This document shows positions 37,184 through 45,850 of a DNA stretch of 64,000 bases, piece by piece. How positions within the stretch are numbered: the first letter of the stretch is position 1; each line of letters starts with the position of its first letter. The stretch is taken from the NCBI RefSeq assembly GCF_030063335.1, contig NZ_JASISW010000002.1:186001-250000 (forward strand), in the 5' to 3' direction. Origin of the DNA: Rhodococcus sp. G-MC3 (GTDB taxonomy: Bacteria; Actinomycetota; Actinomycetes; Mycobacteriales; Mycobacteriaceae). The notes under the pieces are model-generated. The model was given only the letters and a program-made list of their open reading frames with translations, was not told the origin of the DNA and made no database searches. The translations under genes and the position numbers were made by a program.

Positions 37184-37275
37184 CACGGGCCAGTGGGTTT
37201 GGGTAACGTCTCAAATGTATCGTAAACACACGTGCCTTCGCGTGCGCTGGAGCCTCGGTCCGTGGCGACTGACGG

Positions 37276-38280
37276 CTATCGCCCGTCCAACACCGCCTGC
37301 GCGACCAGATCGGCCGCCTCGGCGCTCGTCGCTGCGAAGCGCACGTTGTCGAACCGGTGCAGGTACGCGCTGTAGATCCCCGACACCTTCTTGTTCGCGT
37401 TGTCCATGGCGACGACCCGCTTGCCCATCATGGCGGCCAGTACCGCGGCGTGCAGCCGGTCCGTCAGAACAACCGGAGCCTTGTTCAGGATGCGTTGAGC
37501 GACACGGAGATTGAGTGCCGCGATCTGACGATAGGAGCGGGCGAGCGCCGGATAGAGCAACCGGGTGGTGTTGGGATAGTTGTTGGCAATTCTCGTTGGA
37601 AGCGTGATCACCTGCCACAGGGCCAGGTCCTTGCCGCGCACGCCCCAGTCGTACTGGACGGACGAGTAGTCGATGTCGACGGCTCCGTGATCGAGCCCTT
37701 CGGAATCGACGCGAAGGAGTTTGACGACGTCCACGGCCGAACCGTCGACGCTCTTCTCGATCTCCGCACCGAATGCCATGTCTGGGCAGTACTCGACATT
37801 GTTGCTCGGGAAGTTGGCGCGTGCGATGTCGTACGAACGTTGCTCGCGCAGCATCAGCGTGAGATCTGAGTGCTTCGCATACATCGCCGCGGTCTTCGCC
37901 AAGGCATCGGGATCGGCGTAGTCGATGCCCTGGGGGAGTGCGACGATCTTGTTGTTCGGGAACCGCGCGACGATCCGTTCGCGAAACGCCTGATGTGCGG
38001 GCCACCGGTCACCGAAGTTGCCGCCGCCGTGCAGAAAAATGGTCCGGTCGGTCAACCGTTCCCGGAGAAGTGCGTCGGAATGAGTGTGCAGATCGGACAC
38101 ATAGTCGACTCCGACCTTCAGCTGGTCGAGATAAGCTGCCTGGCCGGCATAGATGAGTGAGTCGCCCGCGTTGTGGTGGCTGGGGAAGTCCAGCAGGGCT
38201 ATTCGATCTCCCGGGGCCGTATGACGCCTCATCACCGCAAGAGTCTCGCGCCGTATCGATTCGAGTGCCAGCTGCGTCAT
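37276..38280 (-). CDS. Polysaccharide pyruvyl transferase family protein
   Basis: 334 residues of PF04230. Visible family features are ALLDFPSHHNAGDSLIYAGQAAYL near the N-terminus, TIFLHGGGNFGDRWPAHQAFRERI, ALPQGIDYAD and the C-terminal VVLTDRLHAAVLAAMMGKRVVAMDNANKKVSGIY. Members transfer pyruvate from PEP to sugars of surface polysaccharides. ATG 38280 overlaps the stop of the glycosyltransferase gene (ATGA), so they are coupled and likely modify the same glycan. Acceptor sugar unknown. Confidence 0.88.
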   Translation of the reverse strand: MTQLALESIRRETLAVMRRHTAPGDRIALLDFPSHHNAGDSLIYAGQAAYLDQLKVGVDYVSDLHTHSDALLRERLTDRTIFLHGGGNFGDRWPAHQAFRERIVARFPNNKIVALPQGIDYADPDALAKTAAMYAKHSDLTLMLREQRSYDIARANFPSNNVEYCPDMAFGAEIEKSVDGSAVDVVKLLRVDSEGLDHGAVDIDYSSVQYDWGVRGKDLALWQVITLPTRIANNYPNTTRLLYPALARSYRQIAALNLRVAQRILNKAPVVLTDRLHAAVLAAMMGKRVVAMDNANKKVSGIYSAYLHRFDNVRFAATSAEAADLVAQAVLDGR

Positions 38281-39200
38281 GAGGCGATCATGCCGGACGA
38301 TCTGCGTCGGTGTGGCGTCCGAGGATCGAGGAAATGTAGGCGCATCGTCAGCGCGCCGTGTTGCAGGCCGATGTGGTGAGCCCACAGCCCACGCGGTGGC
38401 GGGTTGAGCCATCCCGGAAGCCAAGGATTCCTGATGGTTGCAAGGTATGCAATCGTCGCCAGATGCGCAGGAATCTGCAGGAAATGGGAGGGATCGGGGC
38501 AGCCGAGCGAGTGGTGTTTTCGTGTCAGCATGCACGCTGTTCCACCGTAGTTGCTGCCCTGACGAAATGAGGCGCGCACGGTAGTCCTCAAGCGGTACGC
38601 GACAACGGCATCCGGTACGTGGCCCAATGTCATTCCTGCCTCCTGAATGCGCCACGAGTAGTCGACGTCTTCGCCGCCCCCGATGAGGTCTTCGTCGAAA
38701 TATCCGACCTCGTCCACGACCCTGCGCCAGAAGGCGAAATTGTTACCGTGTGCCCAGGGAAGATAATAGGATCCGAACCGTTGTTCGGGCCGGGGAATGG
38801 TTCGCCACAACGCCACTTCGCTGGAATTGAGCGAATGCACTTCGATCGAACCGCCGACTGCGTCATAGTTCTCGGCTTCGCGGGTCAGCGCTGTGAGCCA
38901 GCCTGGATGGACAGCATCATCATGATCGGTGACTGCCAGAAACTCTCCTTCCGAGGCATCGATGCCTACGTTCCTGGCGTAGGAGACACCCCTTGTTGCG
39001 GAAGCGTCGACCCAGCGCAGGGGAAACGGAGAAGCGGCATGGCTCACGTATTCGCGTGTGCCGTCAGTGGAACCGTTGTCACTGACGATTACCTCGAACT
39101 CGCCCGTGTAGTCCTGCGCGGCCAAGGCCGCGAGTTGAGTTTCGAGGTGGGGTACACCGTTGTATACCGGTATGATGACTGAAACTAGACTGATCGTCAT
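38277..39200 (-). CDS. Family 2 glycosyltransferase
   Basis: 307-residue GT-A enzyme. MTISLVSVIIPVYNGVPHLETQLAALAAQ begins the fold, VIVSDNGSTDGTREYV binds the nucleotide sugar, VTDHDDAVHPGWL supplies the DxD metal motif, and GGGEDVDYSWRIQEAG contains the probable catalytic ED. No membrane anchor is evident. It is first in a two-gene unit with the pyruvyltransferase, suggesting synthesis of a pyruvylated surface glycan or glycolipid. Confidence 0.9.
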   Translation of the reverse strand: MTISLVSVIIPVYNGVPHLETQLAALAAQDYTGEFEVIVSDNGSTDGTREYVSHAASPFPLRWVDASATRGVSYARNVGIDASEGEFLAVTDHDDAVHPGWLTALTREAENYDAVGGSIEVHSLNSSEVALWRTIPRPEQRFGSYYLPWAHGNNFAFWRRVVDEVGYFDEDLIGGGEDVDYSWRIQEAGMTLGHVPDAVVAYRLRTTVRASFRQGSNYGGTACMLTRKHHSLGCPDPSHFLQIPAHLATIAYLATIRNPWLPGWLNPPPRGLWAHHIGLQHGALTMRLHFLDPRTPHRRRSSGMIAS

Positions 39201-39237
39201 GTTTTGATGTTACTGCAGGACACCTGCGAGTTACCAA

Positions 39238-40407
39238 CTATTGTCCCTTGCGCAACCGCTTCTCCAACGGTGTCGGGAAGCTTGGGGTGATCGCGCGTCC
39301 GTCGAGCAGGTCCGTGATCCGCCCGGCCTCGGCTTTCGCCTCAGCTACAACCGACCGCCCGACTTTGTCGAACACCTCCGTCGCCACTCTGCCTTCCGGG
39401 CCCACCGCCCACCCGCCGACAATGCGGCCGTCGGACCAGATTGTCGGGCCGACATTGCCGAACGTGTCGAACAGTGGAGCCTTGTGCTCGCCGAGATACC
39501 ACTCGCGCTGCTTCCAGCCCATTGGCGTCGGATCCAGTGCAGGTAGCAGCATCACGCTCGAACCGCCTTCCTGAAGGGTAGTGTCCGCCAGCATGATTCC
39601 TGCACCTACCTCCAACGAGACGTCGACGGTATCGAGCCCCGCAAGCGCCGTCCGCGTCTGAGTCTTGTTCCACCCGGTCCACCACTGAAGATCCTCTGAC
39701 GTCGCGGGCCCGAACACCTCGAGCCACCGTCGCGCAAGCTCTCGCCTGCTCTCGTTCTCGTCGACCTCCGGAATCCCGCCCGGCCACCACTGGTCTATCG
39801 GAGCCCATGCGTGCCGCCGCGATGTCCAGGCGCCGCGGGGTTCGACGCGCACCATTCGCCCCTCGGCGGCCATCATCGACAGAACCTGCGACGTCACGTA
39901 TCGCTTGACGTCGTAGGCCTTGTCGGTGGTTGGGAGCAACGCGGTCCGCAGCAACGGAACCGAAGCGGACAGTTCTGCGCCCGTCGCAGTTCCTGCCTTA
40001 CGCAGCGCCGCCTCCGTGGCGTTCTCGACCGCTGCGATCCACTGCTCGACGTCGTCGATCTCGGGTTCCGTCGGCAGCGTCGTGACCTCCTTGATCAGCC
40101 TCGCGCGCATGGTCCGGGCCACTCCGAGGCTGGCAGCCGCATGAATTGTCGGAACATCCTCGTGCGCGACGACGAACAATGTGCGCCGCATTGCCATGAG
40201 CCGCACCAGGCTTCGGCGATCGTACATCGAGGCGCGCACATCCTCGATCGACAGCGACCGACCACGCGCCAGAACCGAGAGATACACCGTCGCCGGGTCA
40301 GTTGCGTGCAACGCCAACAACGACGTCACGACATCTTCGACAGTGGGGGAGTCCGCGAAATGCCGAGCGACAAGGTGGGCTCGGCGCTGCGCGTCGGTGA
40401 TCTTCAC
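39238..40407 (-). CDS. AlkZ-like winged-helix DNA-binding protein
   Basis: 389 residues of the HTH_42 (DUF1006) family. The conserved N-terminal block VVTSLLALHATDPATVYLSVLARGRSLSIEDV, then LVRLMAMRRTLFVVAHED, tandem winged helices and a beta-rich C-terminal part (NVGPTIWSDGRIVGGWAVG) match the AlkZ/YcaQ superfamily of DNA glycosylases. The catalytic QxQ/QxD position of those enzymes appears to read HATD here, so activity on cross-links is unproven. GTG 40407 starts the conserved region; the frame opens at 40434. It is divergent from the AraC-type gene. Confidence 0.8.
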   Translation of the reverse strand: MKITDAQRRAHLVARHFADSPTVEDVVTSLLALHATDPATVYLSVLARGRSLSIEDVRASMYDRRSLVRLMAMRRTLFVVAHEDVPTIHAAASLGVARTMRARLIKEVTTLPTEPEIDDVEQWIAAVENATEAALRKAGTATGAELSASVPLLRTALLPTTDKAYDVKRYVTSQVLSMMAAEGRMVRVEPRGAWTSRRHAWAPIDQWWPGGIPEVDENESRRELARRWLEVFGPATSEDLQWWTGWNKTQTRTALAGLDTVDVSLEVGAGIMLADTTLQEGGSSVMLLPALDPTPMGWKQREWYLGEHKAPLFDTFGNVGPTIWSDGRIVGGWAVGPEGRVATEVFDKVGRSVVAEAKAEAGRITDLLDGRAITPSFPTPLEKRLRKGQ

Positions 40408-40463
40408 CCCGACAGTCTGACGCACCCTGGCCAACCCCGTCAGGCCGTGGAACGATCACTCAC

Positions 40464-40916
40464 GTGACCTCAACTGGGCAACCGAAGGATCTTGGGCAAC
40501 CGAAGGATCTTGGGCGACTGAGGGACCTCGCGCGCCTCCGCCGCGTTCGGGACCGGATGGATCGCGACTACGCGCAGCCGTTGGACGTCGAAGCGCTTGC
40601 GCGCGAGATCAACGTCTCCGCCGGTTATCTCAGTCGTCAGTTCAAGCTGGCATACGGTGAGTCGCCTTATTCCTATTTGATGACCAGGCGTATCGAGCGC
40701 GCCATGGCACTGTTGCGTCGTGGCGATCTCAGTGTCACCGAGGTGTGCTTCGAGGTCGGGTGCTCCTCGCTCGGCACGTTCAGCTCACGGTTCACCGAAT
40801 TGCTCGGTATGCCGCCGAGCACCTACAAACGCCTGGCATCCGAGGACGCCGCGGGTATCCCGTCGTGCGTCGCGAAGCAGGTGACCCGCCCTATCCGGAA
40901 GGTATCGCCGAGCTAG
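40464..40916 (+). CDS. Short AraC-type transcriptional regulator
   Basis: 150 residues containing little more than a double-HTH AraC/XylS domain (about 25-130): LDVEALAREINVSAGYLSRQFKLAYGESPYSYLMTRRIERAMALL and the second helix pair VTEVCFEVGCSSLGTFSSRFTELLGMPPSTYKR. There is no effector domain, as in MarA/SoxS-type proteins. The N-terminus contains an 18-bp tandem repeat, so the residues DLGQPK are duplicated. It converges on the SDR gene (48-bp gap). GTG 40464 is the only start before the repeats; its ribosome site is weak. Confidence 0.88.
   Translation: MTSTGQPKDLGQPKDLGRLRDLARLRRVRDRMDRDYAQPLDVEALAREINVSAGYLSRQFKLAYGESPYSYLMTRRIERAMALLRRGDLSVTEVCFEVGCSSLGTFSSRFTELLGMPPSTYKRLASEDAAGIPSCVAKQVTRPIRKVSPS
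40476..40529 (+). repeat. In-frame 18-bp tandem repeat in the AraC-type gene
   Basis: GGGCAACCGAAGGATCTT occurs twice exactly (40476-40493, 40494-40511), followed by a diverged third unit GGGCGACTGAGGGACCTC. It encodes GQPKDL-GQPKDL-GRLRDL. Because the unit is a multiple of three, copy-number change would lengthen or shorten the N-terminus without frameshift. Confidence 0.9.
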
Positions 40917-40964
40917 CGACTGCTGGGGGATTCGAACTGTCAACAATTCGCAGCTCCGCGAATA

Positions 40965-41924
40965 TCAGAGTTCGACCGACGTCGCCTCGACCACCTTCGA
41001 CCACAACGAATCTCGCGCCTGCGGCGAATCCTTGCGCCACGACGGGTAATGCGTGGGACGGGTTGCGCGGTCGTGCCAAAACCTCCCTGTGCAGGTCAGC
41101 GCCTCGTCGCCTGCGGCAAGCCACACGATGGTGTCAGCGCCCTGTTCGGCACTGCGAAGAATCGGTTTCATGATGTTGCCGAACAGCGGAATCGAATCCG
41201 TCACGCCTGGCGTTGCAGCCCAACCCGGATGCATGCTGTGGACGACAGGATCGTTCTCTTCTATGAGGTGCTCGGCGAGCTGCTCGGTAACCACCACCTG
41301 CATCCGCTTCGTCCGCGCATATGCCGTCATTGCCGAATATTTGCCCGACGAGAACTCGAAATCCTGAGTGTGCAGCGGGACGGGGTACATACCGCCGCTC
41401 GATACGAAGATCACACGAGAACCGGCGTCGAACAATTCTCGAAGTCCCACGGTCAGCGCAACCGGTCCGAGCACGTGCGTCGCTAACGCGGCCTCGTGCC
41501 CTTGGGCAGTGACCGTGCGTTCGGGCGGCATGACGCCTGCGCAGTGCACAAGAGCATGAATACCGGTCAGCTCCGATGTCAGATCGGTGACCAATCGGGC
41601 GACCGAATCGAGATCACTCACATCGCACTCGTGCACGACGATCGTTGCCTCGCTCGCGGCTTGCCGGATCAGTCCCGCCGACTTCTCGAGCCTCTCGGTG
41701 GATCGTCCGACGAGGTGCACGCGCGCGCCCAGCTTGGCCAATGCAGTGGCCGTCGCCGCGCCGAGGCCGGAGCTACCACCGGTGACGACGATGTCGATCG
41801 GCACCGGGAACGGCGCCGGGTCAGCGCCCCAGAACCTGCTTCGCACGGTCGCGCCGATCCGTGAGTAGCCGGGAACCACTGCTCGGTCGAGGAGATTGTC
41901 GAGGATGCTCGTCACGGAGGTCAT
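40965..41924 (-). CDS. Short-chain dehydrogenase/reductase
   Basis: 319 residues. The Rossmann nucleotide motif is VVTGGSSGLG (about 48-57), followed by GRSTERLEK, CDVSDLDS, HCAGVMPPE and the catalytic Ser and YxxxK in FVSSGGMY and TAYARTKR. GRSTE after the first strand suggests NADP preference. The N-terminal 40 residues (VTSILDNLLDRAVVPGYSRIGATVRSRFW) are an extension seen in SDRs of the retinol-dehydrogenase-like type. Substrate is unknown. ATG 41924 has GAGGAG only 2 nt upstream, so the start is moderately certain. It is divergent from the amylosucrase gene. Confidence 0.88.
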   Translation of the reverse strand: MTSVTSILDNLLDRAVVPGYSRIGATVRSRFWGADPAPFPVPIDIVVTGGSSGLGAATATALAKLGARVHLVGRSTERLEKSAGLIRQAASEATIVVHECDVSDLDSVARLVTDLTSELTGIHALVHCAGVMPPERTVTAQGHEAALATHVLGPVALTVGLRELFDAGSRVIFVSSGGMYPVPLHTQDFEFSSGKYSAMTAYARTKRMQVVVTEQLAEHLIEENDPVVHSMHPGWAATPGVTDSIPLFGNIMKPILRSAEQGADTIVWLAAGDEALTCTGRFWHDRATRPTHYPSWRKDSPQARDSLWSKVVEATSVEL

Positions 41925-41975
41925 GTCTCCTCTATACCTGGCCTCGGCCGTTATCAACCATGCCATGATTCGACC

Positions 41976-43862
41976 ATGGCTTTACCCGATGCGCATCGCG
42001 AGATTCTGGCCACCGTTCCGCCGCATCGCCGCGACAGCTTCGAGCTTCGCCTGGAGCAGTGGTGGCCGGATCTGCACGACGCCGTGACGGCCTTGTATCC
42101 GAATCCCGACGAGGTCGCTGCGGCCCTCGTCGCCATCGCGGCCCGCGGGTTTGCCGCCCGCCCCGACGAGCTGCATCGGCTCGATGAACGTAGGCTCCTG
42201 CAGCCCGATTGGTTCCAGCGACCGGAGATGTTCGGCTATGCGTGTTACGTCGACCGCTACGGCACCACTGTGAAAGGAGTGGGGGATCGGTTGGATCACC
42301 TCACCGACCTGGGCGTTACCTACCTTCATCTGATGCCGCTGCTCGAGCCTCGTCCCGGCGACAACGACGGGGGCTATGCGGTGATGGATTACCGCGCGGT
42401 GCGCGCGGATCTGGGTACCAACGAGGATCTACGAGACCTCGCGACGGATCTGCGTGCGCGTGGGATCAGCTTGGTGGTGGATCTGGTACTCAATCATGTT
42501 GCACGCGAACATAACTGGGCTATCGAGGCGCGATCCGGTGATCCGGCGTACCGCGACTACTTCCATATCTATCCCGACCGCGAGACACCCGACGCCTACG
42601 AGCGAACCCTGCCCGAGGTGTTCCCGGACTTCGCGCCGGGGAGTTTCAGCTTCGACGAGGAGCTCGGTGGGTGGGTGTGGACGACGTTCAACGAGTGGCA
42701 GTGGGACTTGAACTGGTCCAATCCTGCCGTACTGCTGGAGTTCGCTGAGATCGTGATGCACCTTGCGAACCTCGGTATCGAAGTACTCCGGCTCGACGCC
42801 ATCGCGTTCCTGTGGAAACGGCTCGGCACCAACTGCCAGAATCAGCCCGAGGTACACGCCGTCACTCAGGCGCTGCGCAGTACGTGCAGGCTCGCCGCGC
42901 CCGCGACGTTGTTCAAAGCCGAGGCGATCGTCGGTCCACGGGATTTGATGCCGTACCTGGGGCTCGGGCGGCACACCGGCCGAGTGTCCGATATCGCCTA
43001 CCACAACAGTCTGATGGTCCATATTTGGTCGATGTTGGCCTCCGGCAGTACCGATTTGGCTCGACATTCGCTCGCGAACCTGCCGCCGACCCCGCCGAGT
43101 GGAACGTGGGTGACGTACGTGCGCTGCCACGATGACATCGGCTGGGCGATCGACGACGGCGATGCGGCGGGTCGCGGTATCACCGGCGTCGGGCATCGTC
43201 ATTTTCTGGCCGATTGGTACGCGGGGGAATTCGAAGGATCATGGGCGGAAGGACTTGTCTTTCAACATAATCCGGATTCCGGGGACCGCAGAATCAGTGG
43301 CACCGCCGCTGCGCTGAGCGGCCTCGGCCCGACACGGAAGGATCCCGACGGAGGGTTTGCCAGAATTTTTCTCGCTCACGCGATCGTTGCGGCCTGGGGA
43401 GGAATCCCAGTGGTCTGGAGCGGCGACGAACTCGGGTCGCCGGGAGACCAGGGGTGGGCGAGCGAGCAGGGTCACGAAGGCGACAACCGGTGGGTTCACC
43501 GGCCGGCCGTGACCGACGCCGACCGTGCAGGCCGATTCGAACCGGGGAGCGACGCCCAGCGGGTGTTCGACGGCATCGCCCGCATCGCTCGCGTGCGCAA
43601 GGGCCTACCGATGCTTCACTCGGAAGCGCCGGTGCAGGTTCTCACCGATACCGACGACGGTCTGTTGGTTCTGGTGCGCAGGCACCCGAGCGGAACCCTC
43701 GTCGCAGTCTTCAATGTCACGAATGAATATCGGTCATTCTCAGATGCTTTGTTGGCGGATCTCGGGCTCGACGACCCACATGAGGTGCTGTCCGAGCACG
43801 ATCTTCTCGCTCGCGACGGCACACAGTGGATCCCGCCGTACGCCGCGTGGTGGATCATCTGA
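41976..43862 (+). CDS. Amylosucrase-like GH13 enzyme
   Basis: 628 residues, the length of Neisseria amylosucrase (636). The GH13 triad is in place: nucleophile D274 in EVLRLDAIAF, acid/base E316 in LFKAEAIVG and stabiliser D386 in RCHDDIGW, close to positions 286/328/393 of the Neisseria enzyme. YACYVDRYGTTVKGVGDRLDHL and LMPLLEPRPGDNDGGYAVMDYR are typical amylosucrase blocks. The predicted reaction is sucrose to alpha-1,4-glucan plus fructose, or sucrose hydrolysis or isomerisation. No signal peptide is seen, so sucrose must enter the cell. No sucrose transporter is adjacent. Confidence 0.9.
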   Translation: MALPDAHREILATVPPHRRDSFELRLEQWWPDLHDAVTALYPNPDEVAAALVAIAARGFAARPDELHRLDERRLLQPDWFQRPEMFGYACYVDRYGTTVKGVGDRLDHLTDLGVTYLHLMPLLEPRPGDNDGGYAVMDYRAVRADLGTNEDLRDLATDLRARGISLVVDLVLNHVAREHNWAIEARSGDPAYRDYFHIYPDRETPDAYERTLPEVFPDFAPGSFSFDEELGGWVWTTFNEWQWDLNWSNPAVLLEFAEIVMHLANLGIEVLRLDAIAFLWKRLGTNCQNQPEVHAVTQALRSTCRLAAPATLFKAEAIVGPRDLMPYLGLGRHTGRVSDIAYHNSLMVHIWSMLASGSTDLARHSLANLPPTPPSGTWVTYVRCHDDIGWAIDDGDAAGRGITGVGHRHFLADWYAGEFEGSWAEGLVFQHNPDSGDRRISGTAAALSGLGPTRKDPDGGFARIFLAHAIVAAWGGIPVVWSGDELGSPGDQGWASEQGHEGDNRWVHRPAVTDADRAGRFEPGSDAQRVFDGIARIARVRKGLPMLHSEAPVQVLTDTDDGLLVLVRRHPSGTLVAVFNVTNEYRSFSDALLADLGLDDPHEVLSEHDLLARDGTQWIPPYAAWWII

Positions 43863-43942
43863 CGACGAAGCGCACCTTCGTTATTTTCCTGTTACCCTGC
43901 CTCGACGAAGGTCGATCTGAATCGGACGATAGGGATTTCTTG

Positions 43943-44896
43943 ATGTTTTCTCGTGCCCGCAGCCTCGTACTGGGACTCGTGACCGTGTTGATTGCGGCGT
44001 TCGCCGCCACATTCGTGGGCACCGGCGTCGCGCAAGCAGACTCAGCGCTGGTCTACGTCCACTCGGACGCCATGAACAAAGACATCCCGGTCAAGGTCCT
44101 GCAGGCTGCAGGCGGAGGCCCCGCTCCAACGATCTACCTGCTCGACGGACTCCGTGCACCTGAGGACAACAACGGCTGGCTCATCGAGACCGACGTCGAG
44201 CAGTTCTTTGCCGACAAGCACGTCAACGTGGTCATCCCGTTCGGCGGCGGCGGCACGTTCTACACCGACTGGGAACGCCCGGACCCGAAGCTCGGCGTCG
44301 TCAAATGGGAGACCTTCCTCACACAGGAACTGCCTCCCGTCATGGCCGGTCAGTTCGGTAGCGACGGCGTCAACAATGCCGTCGCCGGCCTGTCGATGAG
44401 CGGCACTTCGGCTCTCAACCTGGCAGCGCACCACCCCGACTTCTACAAGGCAGTTGCATCGTTCAGCGGTTACCCTTCGGCCAGCAGCCCCGGGTACGCA
44501 CAGGGCATCCAGGTGTCCGTCGGCGAAATGGGCGGAAATGCGCGCAACATGTGGGGCGCATGGCCATCGGCGACGTGGCTCGCCAACGACCCGCTGCTCA
44601 ATGTCGGTGCACTCCGCAACACCAAGGTCTTCGTTTCCGCAGGAACCGGCTCCCCGCTGACCGACCCGACCGTCAACCCGGTCAGTGCACGCTTCGACCC
44701 AGTCAAGTTCGCGCAGATGGTTCCGCTGGAAACAGCATCGGGACTGAGCAGCCGCGCCTACGTCGCAGCGCTGCGCACCGCCGGAGTCAACCCCGATGTC
44801 CGGATCACCGGAACCGGCACGCACTGGTGGAACTTCTGGGAAGAGCACCTGCACGACGCGTGGTTCACCACATTCGCCCCGGCTTTCGGGCAGTAA
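43943..44896 (+). CDS. Ag85-like secreted esterase / mycolyltransferase
   Basis: 317 residues. A Sec signal peptide (about 1-32, ending GVAQA) is followed by an alpha/beta-hydrolase domain of the antigen 85 type: YLLDGLRAPEDNNGWLIETDV, NVVIPFGGGGTFYTDW, nucleophile S151 in AGLSMSGTSAL, and a C-terminal His (H294) in GTGTHWWNFWEEHL. Mycolyltransferases esterify trehalose and arabinogalactan with mycolic acids outside the membrane; several paralogues per genome are usual in Rhodococcus. ATG 43943 follows AGGGA and begins the signal peptide. A family A repeat follows the stop by 17 nt. Confidence 0.9.
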   Translation: MFSRARSLVLGLVTVLIAAFAATFVGTGVAQADSALVYVHSDAMNKDIPVKVLQAAGGGPAPTIYLLDGLRAPEDNNGWLIETDVEQFFADKHVNVVIPFGGGGTFYTDWERPDPKLGVVKWETFLTQELPPVMAGQFGSDGVNNAVAGLSMSGTSALNLAAHHPDFYKAVASFSGYPSASSPGYAQGIQVSVGEMGGNARNMWGAWPSATWLANDPLLNVGALRNTKVFVSAGTGSPLTDPTVNPVSARFDPVKFAQMVPLETASGLSSRAYVAALRTAGVNPDVRITGTGTHWWNFWEEHLHDAWFTTFAPAFGQ

Positions 44897-44913
44897 TTTT
44901 CGAAACACTTTCG

Positions 44914-44964
44914 GCATGAATGGCGCATTCAAGCCGTCTAGGCGTTGCCATGGTCCATTCATGC
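44914..44964. repeat. Family A palindromic repeat, copy 3 (51 bp)
   Basis: Outer arms GCATGAATGG/CCATTCATGC pair perfectly; the inner stem is less regular than in the other copies. The central CGTCTAGGC resembles the loop of copy 2, giving the same orientation. It begins 17 nt after the Ag85-like stop and ends 16 nt before the VOC gene start, so it fills the intergenic space. Confidence 0.8.
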
Positions 44965-44980
44965 GGAAAGACTGGACGCC

Positions 44981-45364
44981 ATGACAACTCCCAGCCCTGA
45001 CAGCGCACCCAACATCGCGATGGACTACACCGTTCTCGACTGCCCGGACCCCGCGGCGCTGGCGGAGTTCTACAGCAAGGTTCTCGGCTGGGACTTGGGC
45101 CGATCCGAGAGTGATTGGGTCACCCTCCAGGGACCAGGGGAACTGAGATTGGCATTTCAGCAGGCCACCGACTTCGTGCCCCTCGACTGGCCGTCCGACG
45201 GAATCAAAATTCACCTCGACCTCGTCGTCGACGACATGGATGCCGCCGAGCACTATGTTCTCGGAATTGGGGCTACAAAAATCGAGGGAAACGAGGATCA
45301 CCAGGGATTCACGGTGTTCCGAGATCCGGTCGGTCATGTGTTCTGCCTGTGTCGGCGCAGCTGA
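44981..45364 (+). CDS. VOC (glyoxalase-like) family protein
   Basis: 127 residues, single glyoxalase/bleomycin-resistance domain: MDYTVLDCPDPAALAEFYSKVLGWDL near the start, IKIHLDLVVDDMDAAEHYVLGIGATKI in the middle and TVFRDPVGHVFCLC at the end. This is the actinobacterial VOC subtype often annotated as glyoxalase; substrate unknown. It is 13 bp upstream of the SRPBCC gene and probably co-transcribed. The family A repeat occupies its 5' region, leaving little space for a promoter. Confidence 0.88.
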   Translation: MTTPSPDSAPNIAMDYTVLDCPDPAALAEFYSKVLGWDLGRSESDWVTLQGPGELRLAFQQATDFVPLDWPSDGIKIHLDLVVDDMDAAEHYVLGIGATKIEGNEDHQGFTVFRDPVGHVFCLCRRS

Positions 45365-45377
45365 CTAGGATTTCGCC

Positions 45378-45848
45378 ATGCCACAGGACAACAGCTTCCT
45401 CGTCGAGCGTAAAACGACGATCTCCGCGCCGCCGGAGAAGATTCACGCGCTGATCGCAGACTTCCGCAACTGGACACTGTGGTCTCCCTGGGAAGGTGCC
45501 GATCCCGATATGAAGCGCACCTACAGCGGTCCCGACGCAGGGGTCGGAGCGTCCTACGCGTGGTCCGGAATCCGCAAGGCCGGCTCGGGCAACATGACCA
45601 TCACCGATTCGAAGCCCGGGCAGATCGTCGTGCTCGACCTCGTGTTCACCAAGCCGTTCAAAGCAGAGAACCTCACCACGTTCACCATCGATCCTGACGC
45701 CGATGGATCCGAGGTCACCTGGTCGATGACGGGGCAGAACAACCTGCTCTTCCGTCTCGTGGGCAAGGTCTTCTCCATGGACAAGGTCGTCGGCAAAGAT
45801 TTCGAGAAGGGGCTTGCTCAGCTGAAGACCGAGGCCGAGAAGCCCTGA
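45378..45848 (+). CDS. SRPBCC (START-like) family protein
   Basis: 156 residues with the polyketide-cyclase/START-like fold: FLVERKTTISAPPEKIHALIADFRNWTLWSPWEGADPDM, then SGNMTITDSKPGQIVVLDLVF and a C-terminal helix DKVVGKDFEKGLAQLKTEAEK. These helix-grip proteins bind hydrophobic ligands; no catalytic residues are evident. It follows the VOC gene by 13 bp and converges with the hydrolase gene (2-bp gap). Confidence 0.88.
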   Translation: MPQDNSFLVERKTTISAPPEKIHALIADFRNWTLWSPWEGADPDMKRTYSGPDAGVGASYAWSGIRKAGSGNMTITDSKPGQIVVLDLVFTKPFKAENLTTFTIDPDADGSEVTWSMTGQNNLLFRLVGKVFSMDKVVGKDFEKGLAQLKTEAEKP

Positions 45849-45850
45849 CG

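Noticed and set aside
40925..40950. GGGGGATTCGAAC, resembling the T-arm end of a tRNA gene or an integration site
   Set aside because: No acceptor stem, anticodon arm or D arm can be drawn around it on either strand, and no integrase is nearby.
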